A stretch of DNA of 64,000 nucleotides, taken from positions 434,001 through 498,000 of the forward strand of contig NZ_FOFA01000002.1 in assembly GCF_900110855.1 (NCBI RefSeq), in the 5' to 3' direction. This document shows, piece by piece, positions 16,165-25,549 of the stretch (position 1 is its first letter; each line of letters opens with the position of its first letter). Source of the stretch: Microlunatus flavus (GTDB taxonomy: Bacteria; Actinomycetota; Actinomycetes; Propionibacteriales; Propionibacteriaceae). Made by a program: the position numbers and the translations under genes. The notes below the pieces were generated by a model. It was not told the DNA's origin. It made no database searches and was given only the letters and a program-made list of their open reading frames with translations.

Positions 16165-16680
16165 GTGGTCTTCCAGCTCGCCTACGTCAGCACCGCGACC
16201 GAGACGCTCGACGGTGCCGCCCTGAGCGGCATCCTGACCGCCGCGCGCTCCCGGAACGCCGTGGAGGGCATCACCGGCGTCCTGCTCTTCCGGCAGGGCC
16301 GGTTCCTGCAGCTGCTCGAGGGTCCGACGCTGGCGGTGGAGGCGGTCTACGGGTCGATCGAGGCGGACCCGCGCCACCGCGACGTGCGGTGCACCTGGAC
16401 GGGCCACGCCGCGGAACGCTCGTTCGCGCAGTGGTCGATGGGCTTCCGGGACCTGGCGGAGGAGCCCCTCGCGCACCCCGCGTACGCCGACCTGCTCGCC
16501 GAGCCCGGCGCAGCCGGTCCGCCCGCCTCGGGCCTGCTGTGGGAGCTGTGGGGGATGCTCGAGCCGGGCACGGACCCGACGGCCCCCGCCGCGGTCGGCC
16601 GACTCGCGGCGCTCGTCGAGCGGCTGCGCCTGGGCGCGAGGAGCTCGCTGCCCGACCGCAGCCACGTCCCCGCCCACTGA
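16165..16680 (+). CDS. BLUF-domain blue-light sensor, short form 2
   Basis: 171 residues. BLUF core with Tyr7, Asn31, Gln49, Trp90 and Met92 at the same positions as the classical flavin-binding residues, plus a C-terminal tail of about 75 residues containing a helical stretch (AAVGRLAALVERLRLG). Paralogue of the gene before it, 113 bases away. The tail may be the contact site for an unknown partner. Confidence 0.9.
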   Translation: MVFQLAYVSTATETLDGAALSGILTAARSRNAVEGITGVLLFRQGRFLQLLEGPTLAVEAVYGSIEADPRHRDVRCTWTGHAAERSFAQWSMGFRDLAEEPLAHPAYADLLAEPGAAGPPASGLLWELWGMLEPGTDPTAPAAVGRLAALVERLRLGARSSLPDRSHVPAH

Positions 16681-16721
16681 CGCCGCTGGAACCGTCCGTC
16701 CGACGCCGCTGGAACGGTCCG
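16679..16721 (+). repeat. Short direct repeat at the end of the second BLUF gene
   Basis: GACGCCGCTGGAACCGTCCG (16679-16698, beginning in the stop codon) is repeated with one change at 16702-16721, a 23-base period. Function unknown. Confidence 0.6.
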
Positions 16722-16894
16722 CCCGAGGACCGCATCGGGAACCGGCGGGGACCCGCCGCAGCCCTCCTTGCTGCGGTGCCACCCGCTCCTTAGTCTGTGC
16801 TCACCCGGCACGGGCGTCCCAGGCGTCGCACGCGCCCGGGTCGCAGAACGGGCAGGTCGTGATGCGCACGGCTCTTCGACGAAGAAGGGGTGTC

Positions 16895-17872
16895 ATGGCT
16901 GAGACGACCCGTACGAGGCCCGAGGCGGTGACGGCGCCGCCGGTCCCGGTCGGGCGCGCCGACCGGCCTCGCCGGCGCACAGCGGCGCGACGCGAGGCGC
17001 TGGCCGGCTACGCGTTCATCTCGCCGTGGATCGTCGGCTTCTGCGTCTTCACCCTCGGCGCCATGGTCTACAGCCTCGTGATCTCGTTCAGCCGCTACAA
17101 CCTCGCCACGAACCGCGCCAAGCCGGTCGGCCTCAAGAACTACCGGCTGCTGCTCGAGGACCCGTCGGTGATGCGGTCGCTGGGCAACACGCTGTTCTAC
17201 GCGGTCATGGCCGTGCCGCTGGAGATCGCCTTCGCCCTGCTGCTCGCCGTCCTGCTGAACCGGGTGGGTCGAGGTGCCGGTTTCTTCCGCACGGTCTACT
17301 ACCTGCCGAAGATGACACCCTCGGTCGCGACCGCGTCGGTCTTCCTGCTGCTGCTGAACGGCAACACCGGGGCCGTGAACCGCTTCCTCGCCGTCTTCGG
17401 CATCGAGGGCCCGCAGTGGCTCCTGGAACCCGCCTGGGTCAAGCCGTCGATCGTGCTGATGACCTTGTGGGGTGTCAGCGGGACCATGGTCATCTTCCTC
17501 GCCGCGCTCAAGAACGTCCCGCGCGAGCTGTACGAGGTCGCCGCCCTCGACGGCGCCGGCCCGGTGGCCCGCTTCCGCCACATCACCGTGCCGATGATCT
17601 CCGGGGCGATCTTCTTCAACGTGATCGTCCTGACGATCGCGGCGCTGCAGGTCTTCGACTCCGCGTACCTGCTCTTCTGGCGCGACCAGCAGCAGGCCTC
17701 CCCCGAGGCGTCGCTGTTCTACGGCGTCTACCTCTACATCCAGGCGTTCCGGCAGTTCAACTTCGGCTTCGCCTCCGCCATGGCCTGGCTGCTGTTCGTG
17801 ATCATCATGATCATCAGCGTCGTGCAGGTGAAGGTCGGGAACCGGTTCGTCTACTACGAGGGGGACCGCTGA
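16895..17872 (+). CDS. Sugar ABC transporter permease (MalF/UgpA type)
   Basis: 325 residues with six to seven membrane segments and the ATPase-contact loop ELYEVAALDGAGPVARFRHITVP. A basic cytoplasmic N-terminus of about 45 residues precedes the first segment. ATG 16895 follows GAAGAAGGGG. It overlaps the next permease gene by one base. The binding protein is encoded convergently downstream and no ATPase gene is present, so a shared MsiK-like ATPase is likely (established for many actinomycete sugar importers). Confidence 0.9.
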   Translation: MAETTRTRPEAVTAPPVPVGRADRPRRRTAARREALAGYAFISPWIVGFCVFTLGAMVYSLVISFSRYNLATNRAKPVGLKNYRLLLEDPSVMRSLGNTLFYAVMAVPLEIAFALLLAVLLNRVGRGAGFFRTVYYLPKMTPSVATASVFLLLLNGNTGAVNRFLAVFGIEGPQWLLEPAWVKPSIVLMTLWGVSGTMVIFLAALKNVPRELYEVAALDGAGPVARFRHITVPMISGAIFFNVIVLTIAALQVFDSAYLLFWRDQQQASPEASLFYGVYLYIQAFRQFNFGFASAMAWLLFVIIMIISVVQVKVGNRFVYYEGDR

Positions 17873-18849
17873 TGTCCACGACCGAGTCCTCGTCCTCCCT
17901 GACCCCCGCGGCGGCCGGCCAGCGGGAGCAGCTGCTCGGCCTCGAGGCCGCCGGCGCCTCGCCCGAGCGGCTGCGCGAGCCGAGCCTCCGTCCGACCTCG
18001 CGCCGGCCCGGGTCGGTGGTCGGCAAGGTCGTGCTCTGGGTCCTGCTCGTCGGCTTCACGCTGCTGTTCCTCTACCCGCTGGTCTGGCTCTTCGCCGCCA
18101 GCCTCAAGCCGCGCGGGGAGGTGTTCGACAACAAGCTCGTCCCCGACACCGTGCTGTGGAGCAACTACGTCGAGGTGTTCGACCAGCTACCGCTGGCCAG
18201 CTGGGCGGTCAACAGCGTCGCCATCGCCCTCATCGCCGCGGTGCTGGTGACGTTCTCCAGCTCGCTGGTGGCGTTCGGCTTCGCGTACTTCCGCTTCCCG
18301 GGCCGCAAGGTGCTCTTCGGCCTGGTGCTGGCGACGATGATGCTGCCCGGTGCGGTGACGATGGTCCCGCAGTACCTGATCTGGCTGAAGCTCGGGCTGG
18401 TCGGCACCTGGGCGCCGCTGTTCGGCGCGAACCTCTTCGGCTCGGCCTTCTACATCTTCCTGCAGCGCCAGTTCTTCCTCGGCCTGCCGCGGGAGCTCTT
18501 CGAGGCGGCCCGGGTCGACGGCGCCAGCTACTTCGGGCTGTTCCGGCGGATCGCGCTGCCGCTGTCCGTGCCGTCGCTGATCATCATCTTCCTGTTCGAG
18601 TTCCAGGCGAGCTGGAACAACCTGCAGGCGGCGCTGATCTACCTCAACGCCGGCTCGGTGGAGGGCTTCACCGTGCCGCTCGGCATCTCGTACGCCATGA
18701 CGCAGTTCAGCCCGACCGCGGGTGGGCAGGGCGACTACCAGTACGTGATGGTCGCGTCGCTGCTCGTGACGCTGCCGATGCTCGCGCTGTTCACGTTCGG
18801 CCAGCGCTACTTCGTCGAGGGCGTCGCCACCCAGGGCCGCAAGGGCTGA
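17872..18849 (+). CDS. Sugar ABC transporter permease (MalG/UgpE type)
   Basis: 325 residues: long hydrophilic N-terminus (about 55), then six membrane segments and the loop ELFEAARVDGASYFGLFRRIALP typical of the second permease of CUT1 importers. TGATG junction with the first permease. The gene ends just before a strong hairpin. Confidence 0.9.
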   Translation: MSTTESSSSLTPAAAGQREQLLGLEAAGASPERLREPSLRPTSRRPGSVVGKVVLWVLLVGFTLLFLYPLVWLFAASLKPRGEVFDNKLVPDTVLWSNYVEVFDQLPLASWAVNSVAIALIAAVLVTFSSSLVAFGFAYFRFPGRKVLFGLVLATMMLPGAVTMVPQYLIWLKLGLVGTWAPLFGANLFGSAFYIFLQRQFFLGLPRELFEAARVDGASYFGLFRRIALPLSVPSLIIIFLFEFQASWNNLQAALIYLNAGSVEGFTVPLGISYAMTQFSPTAGGQGDYQYVMVASLLVTLPMLALFTFGQRYFVEGVATQGRKG

Positions 18850-18856
18850 GACGCAG

Positions 18857-18900
18857 GACGGGTGGGTTCCTGCACCGTCATGGTGCAGGAACCACCCGTC
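18857..18900. terminator. Bidirectional terminator between convergent genes
   Basis: Arms ACGGGTGGGTTCCTGCACC and GGTGCAGGAACCACCCGT pair almost perfectly (one bulged G) around loop GTCAT, between the permease gene and the convergent binding-protein gene. Confidence 0.85.
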
Positions 18901-18917
18901 GTCCGGCTGGTGCGAGG

Positions 18918-20315
18918 TCAGCCGCCGAACTGGTCGTACGCCCGCTTGGCCGCGCCCTGCGCGTCGGCCAGGGCCTGCTCCGGCGCCTTCTGGCCGAGGA
19001 GCACGGCGCTGATCGCGTTCTGCAGCTCGGACTGGATGGCCTGCCCGGCCGGCGAGGAACCCTGCGACTTCGCGCTGCCGAGCACGTCGTAGAAGGTGGC
19101 GATGGTCTCGTCGAAGCCCTTGTTGCCGCTCGGCTTCACGAACTTCTCGCGCAGCGTCTTGTCGACGCTCGGCGAGCCGGTGAACAGGCCGGTGTTGATC
19201 GAGCCCGGCTTGCCGGCCAGCGTCGCCGCCCGCGCCTCCGCCGCCGCCATCCAGCTCGCCTCGTTGGTCAGGTCGACCACGTAGGCGCAGGCGGCGTTCA
19301 TGTTCTTCGCGCCGGCCGGGATGACGAAGGAGGTGCCGCCCGAGATCGACAGGGGCTGTCCCTGCTGGTCCTTGTACGGGGTCGCGGAGATCTGGAGCTG
19401 CTTGGTGTAGGGGCTCAGCACGTTGACGTACCACTGGGCGTCCATCTGGGCGCCGACCTGGTCCTTCACGAACTGGTTGTTCTTGCCGAAGGTGTCGAAG
19501 GCGTCGCTGAAGCTCTTGACCTTGGCGTAGCCGCCCTGCGCGTCGTAGAGCTGCTTGAGGAACGCGAGGGCCTTGGCGTTGTTCGGGTTGTCCAGGGTCG
19601 GCACGCCGTTGTCGTCCATCACCTGGCCGCCGAAGCCGAGCAGCCAGCCCGGGGCCTGCCCGCCGGCGACCGGGTCGAAGCCGATCCGGGTCGGGTTGCC
19701 GCCCTGGGTGACCGTGAGCTTCTTGGCCGTCGCGACCAGCGCGTCGGGCCTGGAGGTGTCGATGTCGGCCGCGGTGAGTCCGGCCTGGTCGAGCACCCGG
19801 GTGTTGAGCATGACGGCGGAGGGCTGGAAGAACTGCGGCGCGGCCCAGACCTTGCCCTTGTAGGACACGTCCTTGACGACCGCCGGGTACCAGTAGGAGG
19901 AGGGGTCGACGCCATACAGGCTGAAGCACTGGTCCAGCGGGACGATCAGGTCCTGCGCCGCGTACGTCGCGACGTACTGCCGGTCCATCTGCACGACGTC
20001 GGGCAGGGTCTTGCTCGCCGCGCGGGTCGTGAACTTCTGCGAGTCGAAGCCCGTCTCGTCCAGCGTGATCTTGACGCTGCCGAGCTGCTGCTGGGCGCTG
20101 GCGAGCCGCGCCTTGCCGACGTCGTCGGCGTTGTTGAAGCCCCACACGCCGAGCTCGCCGCTCACGTCCTTGGTGAACTGCGCGTCCGTGGCGGAGCCCT
20201 CGTCGTCGCTGCCGCCGCCGCATGCCGCCAGGGGCAGCACCCCGAGCGACAGGGTGAGCCCGGCCAGCAGGGCGCGGCGGGAGGCGGTCATCGGGCGGTT
20301 GAGTCGAGACGTCAT
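18918..20315 (-). CDS. Extracellular sugar-binding lipoprotein of an ABC importer
   Basis: 465 residues, solute-binding family 1. A basic signal peptide with Arg-Arg and lipobox LAAC (Cys32) leads to a Gly/Ser/Asp-rich linker. Typical family features are LPDVVQMDRQY, a NPTRIGFDPVAGG segment and ISGGTSFVIPAGAKN. The ATG at 20315 has a GAGGGAG ribosome site; longer in-frame extensions do not. It is convergent with the two permeases, and in the same direction as the dipeptidase-Rieske-HAD genes upstream (95-base gap). Confidence 0.9.
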   Translation of the reverse strand: MTSRLNRPMTASRRALLAGLTLSLGVLPLAACGGGSDDEGSATDAQFTKDVSGELGVWGFNNADDVGKARLASAQQQLGSVKITLDETGFDSQKFTTRAASKTLPDVVQMDRQYVATYAAQDLIVPLDQCFSLYGVDPSSYWYPAVVKDVSYKGKVWAAPQFFQPSAVMLNTRVLDQAGLTAADIDTSRPDALVATAKKLTVTQGGNPTRIGFDPVAGGQAPGWLLGFGGQVMDDNGVPTLDNPNNAKALAFLKQLYDAQGGYAKVKSFSDAFDTFGKNNQFVKDQVGAQMDAQWYVNVLSPYTKQLQISATPYKDQQGQPLSISGGTSFVIPAGAKNMNAACAYVVDLTNEASWMAAAEARAATLAGKPGSINTGLFTGSPSVDKTLREKFVKPSGNKGFDETIATFYDVLGSAKSQGSSPAGQAIQSELQNAISAVLLGQKAPEQALADAQGAAKRAYDQFGG

Positions 20316-20410
20316 CGTCTTCTCCCTCTTTGAGTGGTCACCAGCGTCAGCATCGTGGCAGGGGCCACGGTCGACGGGCGGCGCGCCGTGCGGGCGTCGG
20401 CCCGGCCTGG

Positions 20411-21451
20411 TCAGGGTCCGCCCCGCGCGCACTGCTCGACGTCGGTCAGCACCCGCAACGCGTTCCCGCCCAGGATCCCGCGCACCTCCGCCGGGGTGAA
20501 GCCGGCCCCGACGAGGGCGGCCGCCACCCGGGACGGGTCGCCGTCCTCGAACCCCGCCATCACTCCCGGCACCCCGTTGGTGTCGGTGCCGAGGGCGAGG
20601 TGCTCCGGCCCGACGAGCCCGGCGACGTGGCGGGCGTGGGCGACGAGCGCGGCGACGTCGTGGACGCCCGTCCGGCGGTGGCGGAAGGGCCACAGGCCGA
20701 CGAGGCCGCCGGTGCCCGCGACGGCGACCAGCTCGTCGTCGGCGAGGTAGCGCACGAAGTCCTGCAGCGCCCGGGCTCCGGTGTGCGACGCGACGACCGG
20801 GGCCGACGTCGCCTCCACGACGCCGAGCAGGGTCGCGCGGTCGGCGTGGGCCACGTCGACGAGCAGGCCGCGGTCGTTCATCCGGCGCACGACCCGGGTG
20901 CCGAGCGCGGTCAGCCCAGGACGAGCGGGCCGTCGGACGGGCAGCGGCCCGGCGTAGCGCTGCCAGGGCAGGGACGTGGTGCCGAGCGCGTTGTCGGCGA
21001 GGTGCACCAGTCCGACGAGGCGGACCCCGCGCCCGGCCCACGCGTCGAGGCGCTCGAGCGCGGCGGGGTCCCCGCCGAGGGCGTCGGCCCCCTCGACGCC
21101 GAGGAGCACCGCGGGGGCGCCGGACGCCTGGGCCGCCCGCAGCGCGGCGACGGACCGGGCGACGACGGAGCCGGCCGCCGCCGCCTCTCGCTCGGCACCG
21201 GCCAGCTGCGCCTCGACCGCGTCGAAGGGGCTCCTGCCCAGGTGCGTACGGGTGACCACGCCGTCGCCGACGGCGCAGACGACCGCGGCACCCCCTCCCT
21301 CCTCCCGCAGCCGCCCGAGGCCGACCTCGGCCGGGGCCGCCGGGGTGAGGGCCCGCCAGGCCGCCCGGAACGGCTGCGGCACGAAGCCCCGTGCGTGCCG
21401 GTGGAGGTCGAGCGCGGACGTGTCGGACGGGTCGGACGCGGCGGGGTGCAC
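20411..21451 (-). CDS. Membrane-dipeptidase family (M19) hydrolase
   Basis: 346 residues, amidohydrolase fold. Family cues in order: DLHRHARG near residue 15, the bridging-ligand region LLGVEGADAL, MNDRGLLVDVAH, ASHTGARA and GTDTNGVPG, matching the metal-binding histidines and late aspartate of renal-dipeptidase-like enzymes. These cleave dipeptides or related amides with two zinc ions. GTG 21451 lies five bases after the Rieske gene; no signal peptide, so probably cytoplasmic. Substrate unknown. Confidence 0.85.
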   Translation of the reverse strand: MHPAASDPSDTSALDLHRHARGFVPQPFRAAWRALTPAAPAEVGLGRLREEGGGAAVVCAVGDGVVTRTHLGRSPFDAVEAQLAGAEREAAAAGSVVARSVAALRAAQASGAPAVLLGVEGADALGGDPAALERLDAWAGRGVRLVGLVHLADNALGTTSLPWQRYAGPLPVRRPARPGLTALGTRVVRRMNDRGLLVDVAHADRATLLGVVEATSAPVVASHTGARALQDFVRYLADDELVAVAGTGGLVGLWPFRHRRTGVHDVAALVAHARHVAGLVGPEHLALGTDTNGVPGVMAGFEDGDPSRVAAALVGAGFTPAEVRGILGGNALRVLTDVEQCARGGP

Positions 21452-21456
21452 CGCGC

Positions 21457-22566
21457 TCAGGCCTCGAACACGACCCGGCGCTCGCTGACGGAGGCCAGCG
21501 GCAGGTCCTCGCCGTCGGGCTGCTCCGCGCGCTCGGCCGAGCGGAGCAGGCGCCAGATGGCCGTGCCCAGCAGGTCCAGCTCGGTCGAGGCGTAGCGCTC
21601 GCCCCCGAGCTGCAGCGACCGTTCGGTCTGGCGGGCCAGCGCCTCGGCGTCCTGGCCGAGGATGCGGCGGCCCTGGAGCTTGACCACCGTCCCGACGAGC
21701 GGGCCGGGCAGCGGGCTGGAGAAGCGCACGACGAACCAGGCGCGCGTCCTGAAAGGGGAGAGCGGCAGCTGCACGATCGTGTTGACCACCCGGAACCAGC
21801 CCTGCACCGCGTACTCGATCTGCGCGACGGACGGGAGCAGGAAGCGGTCCCAGTGGTCGAAGGTGCGCCCCGACGCCTCGCCGAGGCGGAGCGGACCCAT
21901 GCCCACGGGCTCGCCGAGGTACTGCACCTCGATGCCGTCGGTGACGGGGCGCCGGATGGCGGTGATCCGGTTGCGCCGCCGGCCGCGGAACAGCCCGCGG
22001 TGCAGGTAGGCGGTGTGCGGGACGTCGAGCGCGTTCTCCGACGCGGCCCGCAGGGTGGAGTCGAGGTCGATGCGGAACACGGTCTCGCCGGCGCCGCGAC
22101 CCGCGACGACGGGCAGGGCGAACGGTGCGCGGGTGGGTTCCGCGCCCGGCTCGCCCCACGCCCAGACGAACCCGTCCTGCTCGACCGCGGCGTGCGCGGC
22201 GACGTGCCAGGTCGACTGCGTCCGCGTCTCGAGCAGGCCGGGCACGAAGCGGCAGGACCCGCCCTGGTCGAACGACCAGCCGTGGTAGCCGCACTGCAGC
22301 AGCCCCTCGTCGGTCACTCGCCCGAGCGAGAGCGGGTAGTTCCGGTGGCTGCAGCGGTCGAGGACCACGCCCGGCGTGCCGTCCGCCCCGCGGAAGACCG
22401 CCAGCGGGGTGCCCATCAGCGTCACCGCGAGCGGCTTGCGCCCGAGCTCGGAGGAGCGCGCCACCGGGTACCACCACCGCCGCGGGAACGCGACGGAGTG
22501 CGCGGCCAGGTCGACGGCGGCGTCCATCGCCCCATGATGCAGCGGCTCGCCGAACGGCACGCTCAC
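21457..22566 (-). CDS. Rieske [2Fe-2S] aromatic-ring-type oxygenase
   Basis: 369 residues. The Rieske motif is complete: CSHRNYPLSLG, 15-residue gap, CGYHGW. The mononuclear iron site is visible in ENALDVPHTAYLHR, so this is the oxygenase component and not only a ferredoxin. Such proteins hydroxylate or demethylate substrates with electrons from a reductase, which is not encoded nearby. GTG 22566 overlaps the HAD gene stop (GTGA); ATG 22527 is the alternative start. Confidence 0.88.
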   Translation of the reverse strand: MSVPFGEPLHHGAMDAAVDLAAHSVAFPRRWWYPVARSSELGRKPLAVTLMGTPLAVFRGADGTPGVVLDRCSHRNYPLSLGRVTDEGLLQCGYHGWSFDQGGSCRFVPGLLETRTQSTWHVAAHAAVEQDGFVWAWGEPGAEPTRAPFALPVVAGRGAGETVFRIDLDSTLRAASENALDVPHTAYLHRGLFRGRRRNRITAIRRPVTDGIEVQYLGEPVGMGPLRLGEASGRTFDHWDRFLLPSVAQIEYAVQGWFRVVNTIVQLPLSPFRTRAWFVVRFSSPLPGPLVGTVVKLQGRRILGQDAEALARQTERSLQLGGERYASTELDLLGTAIWRLLRSAERAEQPDGEDLPLASVSERRVVFEA

Positions 22567-23186
22567 CCGGGCAGGAGGCCCAGCCGGCGCAGGGTGTCGT
22601 CCACCACGGCGGGCGACGTCCACAGGTGCGCGTCCCACCCCGCGCGTACGGCGGCGTCGATGTTGACCTGACGGTCGTCGAAGAAGAGGACCTGCCCGGG
22701 CGCCACCCCCAGGGTGTCGGTCACGGCGGCGTAGATCGCGGGGTCGGGCTTGGCCAGGCCGAGCTCGGCGGAGAAGAACCAGTCGTCCACCCAGCGGGCC
22801 CAGTCGCTCGCGCGGGAGGCCTGCGCCATCGGGTGCGGGGCGTTGGAGAGGATCGCCACGCGGACGCCGTGGTCGTGCAGCCCGGCCAGGGTCCGGCGGG
22901 CGTCGGGACGGATCGTGGACCAGACGCGGGCGTCCGTCGCGGCCAGCGCACGTCGCAGCGCCACGTCGTCGGGACCCGCGGCGGCTCCTGCGCCGGCGAG
23001 CACCGCGCGCCAGTACGCGTCGGCGTCGGTGCCGCGGTCGTGCGCGTCGCGGTGCGCCCAGTAGGCGGAGGCCAGGACCCTCTCGTCCAGCCCGGCCTGC
23101 GCGGCGAGGTCGGCGAGCAGCGGGCCCGGCGAGGCCAGGACCTCACCGAGGTCGAGGACGACGACGCGACCCTCGGCCGCGGTCAC
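22563..23186 (-). CDS. HAD-superfamily (subclass IA) hydrolase
   Basis: 207 residues with all HAD motifs: VVLDLGEVL (Asp12), LSNAP, the lysine in GLAKPDPAIY and LFFDDRQVN. The second acidic residue of motif I is Gly, as in YihX- and epoxide-hydrolase-like branches. Probably a phosphatase or dehalogenase-type enzyme of unknown substrate. First of a coupled HAD, Rieske, dipeptidase set. GTG start. Confidence 0.88.
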   Translation of the reverse strand: MTAAEGRVVVLDLGEVLASPGPLLADLAAQAGLDERVLASAYWAHRDAHDRGTDADAYWRAVLAGAGAAAGPDDVALRRALAATDARVWSTIRPDARRTLAGLHDHGVRVAILSNAPHPMAQASRASDWARWVDDWFFSAELGLAKPDPAIYAAVTDTLGVAPGQVLFFDDRQVNIDAAVRAGWDAHLWTSPAVVDDTLRRLGLLPG

Positions 23187-23214
23187 GCGAGGCCGGCGGT
23201 CGGTCGGACCGTGG

Positions 23215-23448
23215 TCAGACGACGGGGGGCTCGCCCGGGCCGCGCAGGTCGCGGCGCTCGACCACGGTCGTGTGGCTCGAACGCTGCCGCTGCGACTGCA
23301 GGACGAGCGTGAGGATGATCGCGAGGACGCCGCCGGCCATGCAGATGTAGCCGATGGCGGTCAGGTCGACGCCGCTGAACGAGTCCTTGACGCCGAAGGC
23401 GAGGATGCCGCCGACCACCAGCAGGGCGATGCCCGTTCCGAGTCCCAT
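23215..23448 (-). CDS. DUF6458-like small membrane protein
   Basis: 77 residues: MGLGTGIALLVVGGILAFGV, then GVDLTAIGYICMAGGVL and a second membrane segment, followed by a charged tail. This matches the two-helix actinomycete family with a GVDL motif between the helices. Function unknown. ATG 23448 is chosen because the conserved MGLGTG is the usual N-terminus. Confidence 0.78.
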   Translation of the reverse strand: MGLGTGIALLVVGGILAFGVKDSFSGVDLTAIGYICMAGGVLAIILTLVLQSQRQRSSHTTVVERRDLRGPGEPPVV

Positions 23449-23657
23449 GAGGCGGACGTTATCAGCGGGAGGCCGGCCGGGAGGCTGAATCGCCGGGAGG
23501 GCACTTCCGGGACCTCCCGCTCGTGCACCGTCCTGGTACGCCGGTGCCCAGGGCGGCGTCGTTGCCGGGCCCCGCGCCCGGATGCCCATAGGGTCGCCCT
23601 GCCCGGCAGCAGGGAGGCCGGCCCGTCCTGCCGTCAGATCCAGCCAGAGGTGTCGCC

Positions 23658-24539
23658 ATGGTCCTCGCGGTCGTCGCCGCGCTCGCTGCGGCGTTCTCGT
23701 TCGCGCTCGGCTCCGCCCTTCAGCAGCGGGTCGCCGGGGACACGCTGCCCGACGAGGAGAGCCGCGGCAGCTTCTTCGCCCGCATCGCGCGACGCCCCTC
23801 CTGGCTGGTCGGGCTGCTCCTGAGCGCGGTGGCCTTCTCCCTGCACGCCTTCGCCCTCAGCCGGGGCGACCTCGCCCTCGTGCAGCCCGTCATCGTCAGC
23901 GGCATCGTCTTCGCCGTCGTCATCCGCTCGGCGCTGGAGCACCGCCTGCCGGACGCGCGAACGCTGGTCTGGCTGATCGTCACCTGGGCCGGGCTGGCGC
24001 TGTTCCTGGCCGTGCGGCCGGAGACCGCGGACTCGGCGCCGAAGAACGGCCTCGGGGCCGCGCTCGTCGGCGTCGGGGTCGGCCTCGCCCTGCTGGCGGT
24101 GTTCGCCGCCGTGCGGATCCACACCACCCAGCTGCGCGGCGCGCTGCTCGCCGGGGCGTCGGGCGTGCTCTTCGGCCTGGTGGCGGGTCTGGTCAAGCTG
24201 GTCCTCGCCCGCTTCGGCGAGGGCCTCGGCGCGGTGCTCGCCTCCTGGCCGCTGTGGGCGCTGGTCGTGACCGGCCTCGGCGCCGTGCTGCTGAACCAGC
24301 GCGCCTACCAGGCCACCCGCCTGTCGGTGACGACCCCGATCCTCAACGTCGCCGAGGTCGCCGTGGCGATCACGTTCGGGCTGCTGGTGCTCGGCGAGGA
24401 CCCCGGGCAGAGCACGAAGATCCTGCTCGGCGAGGTCGCCGGCCTCGCGCTGGTCATCGCCGGCGTCTTCAAGCTGGCCTCGGCGGAGGAGTCGGAGACC
24501 TCCGAGCCCGCACCGGCGGCCGAGGCGCGCGCCTCCTAG
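23658..24539 (+). CDS. DMT-superfamily (EamA-like) membrane protein
   Basis: 293 residues with about nine or ten membrane segments in two related halves, typical of drug/metabolite transporters of the EamA/NIPA-like type, and an acidic C-terminal tail. The family includes metabolite exporters and Mg transporters; the substrate cannot be told. It converges on the phosphate transporter gene, 13 bases apart. Confidence 0.85.
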   Translation: MVLAVVAALAAAFSFALGSALQQRVAGDTLPDEESRGSFFARIARRPSWLVGLLLSAVAFSLHAFALSRGDLALVQPVIVSGIVFAVVIRSALEHRLPDARTLVWLIVTWAGLALFLAVRPETADSAPKNGLGAALVGVGVGLALLAVFAAVRIHTTQLRGALLAGASGVLFGLVAGLVKLVLARFGEGLGAVLASWPLWALVVTGLGAVLLNQRAYQATRLSVTTPILNVAEVAVAITFGLLVLGEDPGQSTKILLGEVAGLALVIAGVFKLASAEESETSEPAPAAEARAS

Positions 24540-24552
24540 CGAGGCGCACCCG

Positions 24553-25545
24553 CTACACCAGCAGGCGGGTCAGCGGGTAGGCGAGCGCTCCCGCCAGGGC
24601 GGCGGCGGGCAGGGTCAGGACCCAGGCCACGGCGATCTCCCGCGCCACGGCCCAGCGCACGGCCGACAGGCGCCGGGTGCTGCCCACGCCCATGATCGAG
24701 GCCGTGACCACCTGCGTGGTGGAGACCGGCGCGGCGACGACGAAGGCCGTCAGGTAGAGCACGCTCGACGCCGTGACCTCGGCGGCGAAGCCGTGCACCG
24801 GCGTGAGCGGGAAGATGCGGCGCCCGAGGGTGCGCATGATCCGCCAGCCGCCGGAGGAGGTGCCCGCGGCGAGGGCGAGCGCGCAGGCGGCGACCGTCCA
24901 CAGCGGCACCGCGTACGTGTCCTGGTAGCCGAGGGTGACCAGCGCCAGCACGATCACGCCCATGCCCTTCTGCGCGTCCTGGAGCCCGTGCCCGAGCGCC
25001 AGGCTGCCGGCCGAGAAGACCTGCGCGCGCCGGAACCCGCGCTCGACGCGGTGCGGGTCGGCGCGGCGGAGCAGCCAGAGCGCGGCGAGCATCACCAGGT
25101 AGCCGCCGACGAGGCCGATCGCGGGCGACAGCACCATCGGGACGAGGATCTTGCTGACCACGCCGCTGACCCACTCCACCGCGCTGCCCGACGCCAGCCC
25201 GGCGCCGACCAGCCCGCCCACCAGGGCCTGGGAGGAGGACGACGGCAGCCCGAAGTACCAGGTGACGAGGTTCCACACGACCGCGCCGACGAGCGCGGCG
25301 AGCACCACCGCGATGCCCGCGCGGCCGGGCGGGGGCACGATGATCGAGGCCGCGATCGTCGTCGCGATGCCCGTCGAGAGCAGCGCGCCGGCGAGGTTGC
25401 CGACGGCGGCGAGCAGGATCGCCGCGCGCGGGGTCAGCGCCCGGGTCGACACCGCGCTGGCCACCGCGTTGGCGGCGTCGTGGAACCCGTTGGTGAAGTC
25501 GAAGACCAGCGCGACGACCACCACCACGAGGAGCAGCCCGAGCAC
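24553..25545 (-). CDS. PiT-family inorganic phosphate transporter
   Basis: 330 residues. Both PiT signatures are seen, NGFHDAANAVA near the start and GHGLQDAQKGMG in the second half, with GLPSSSSQAL between. About nine membrane segments. Symports phosphate (as metal-phosphate) with protons. The GTG start is four bases behind the DUF47 gene, the usual order for this pair. Confidence 0.94.
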   Translation of the reverse strand: MLGLLLVVVVVALVFDFTNGFHDAANAVASAVSTRALTPRAAILLAAVGNLAGALLSTGIATTIAASIIVPPPGRAGIAVVLAALVGAVVWNLVTWYFGLPSSSSQALVGGLVGAGLASGSAVEWVSGVVSKILVPMVLSPAIGLVGGYLVMLAALWLLRRADPHRVERGFRRAQVFSAGSLALGHGLQDAQKGMGVIVLALVTLGYQDTYAVPLWTVAACALALAAGTSSGGWRIMRTLGRRIFPLTPVHGFAAEVTASSVLYLTAFVVAAPVSTTQVVTASIMGVGSTRRLSAVRWAVAREIAVAWVLTLPAAALAGALAYPLTRLLV

Positions 25546-25549
25546 GGGG

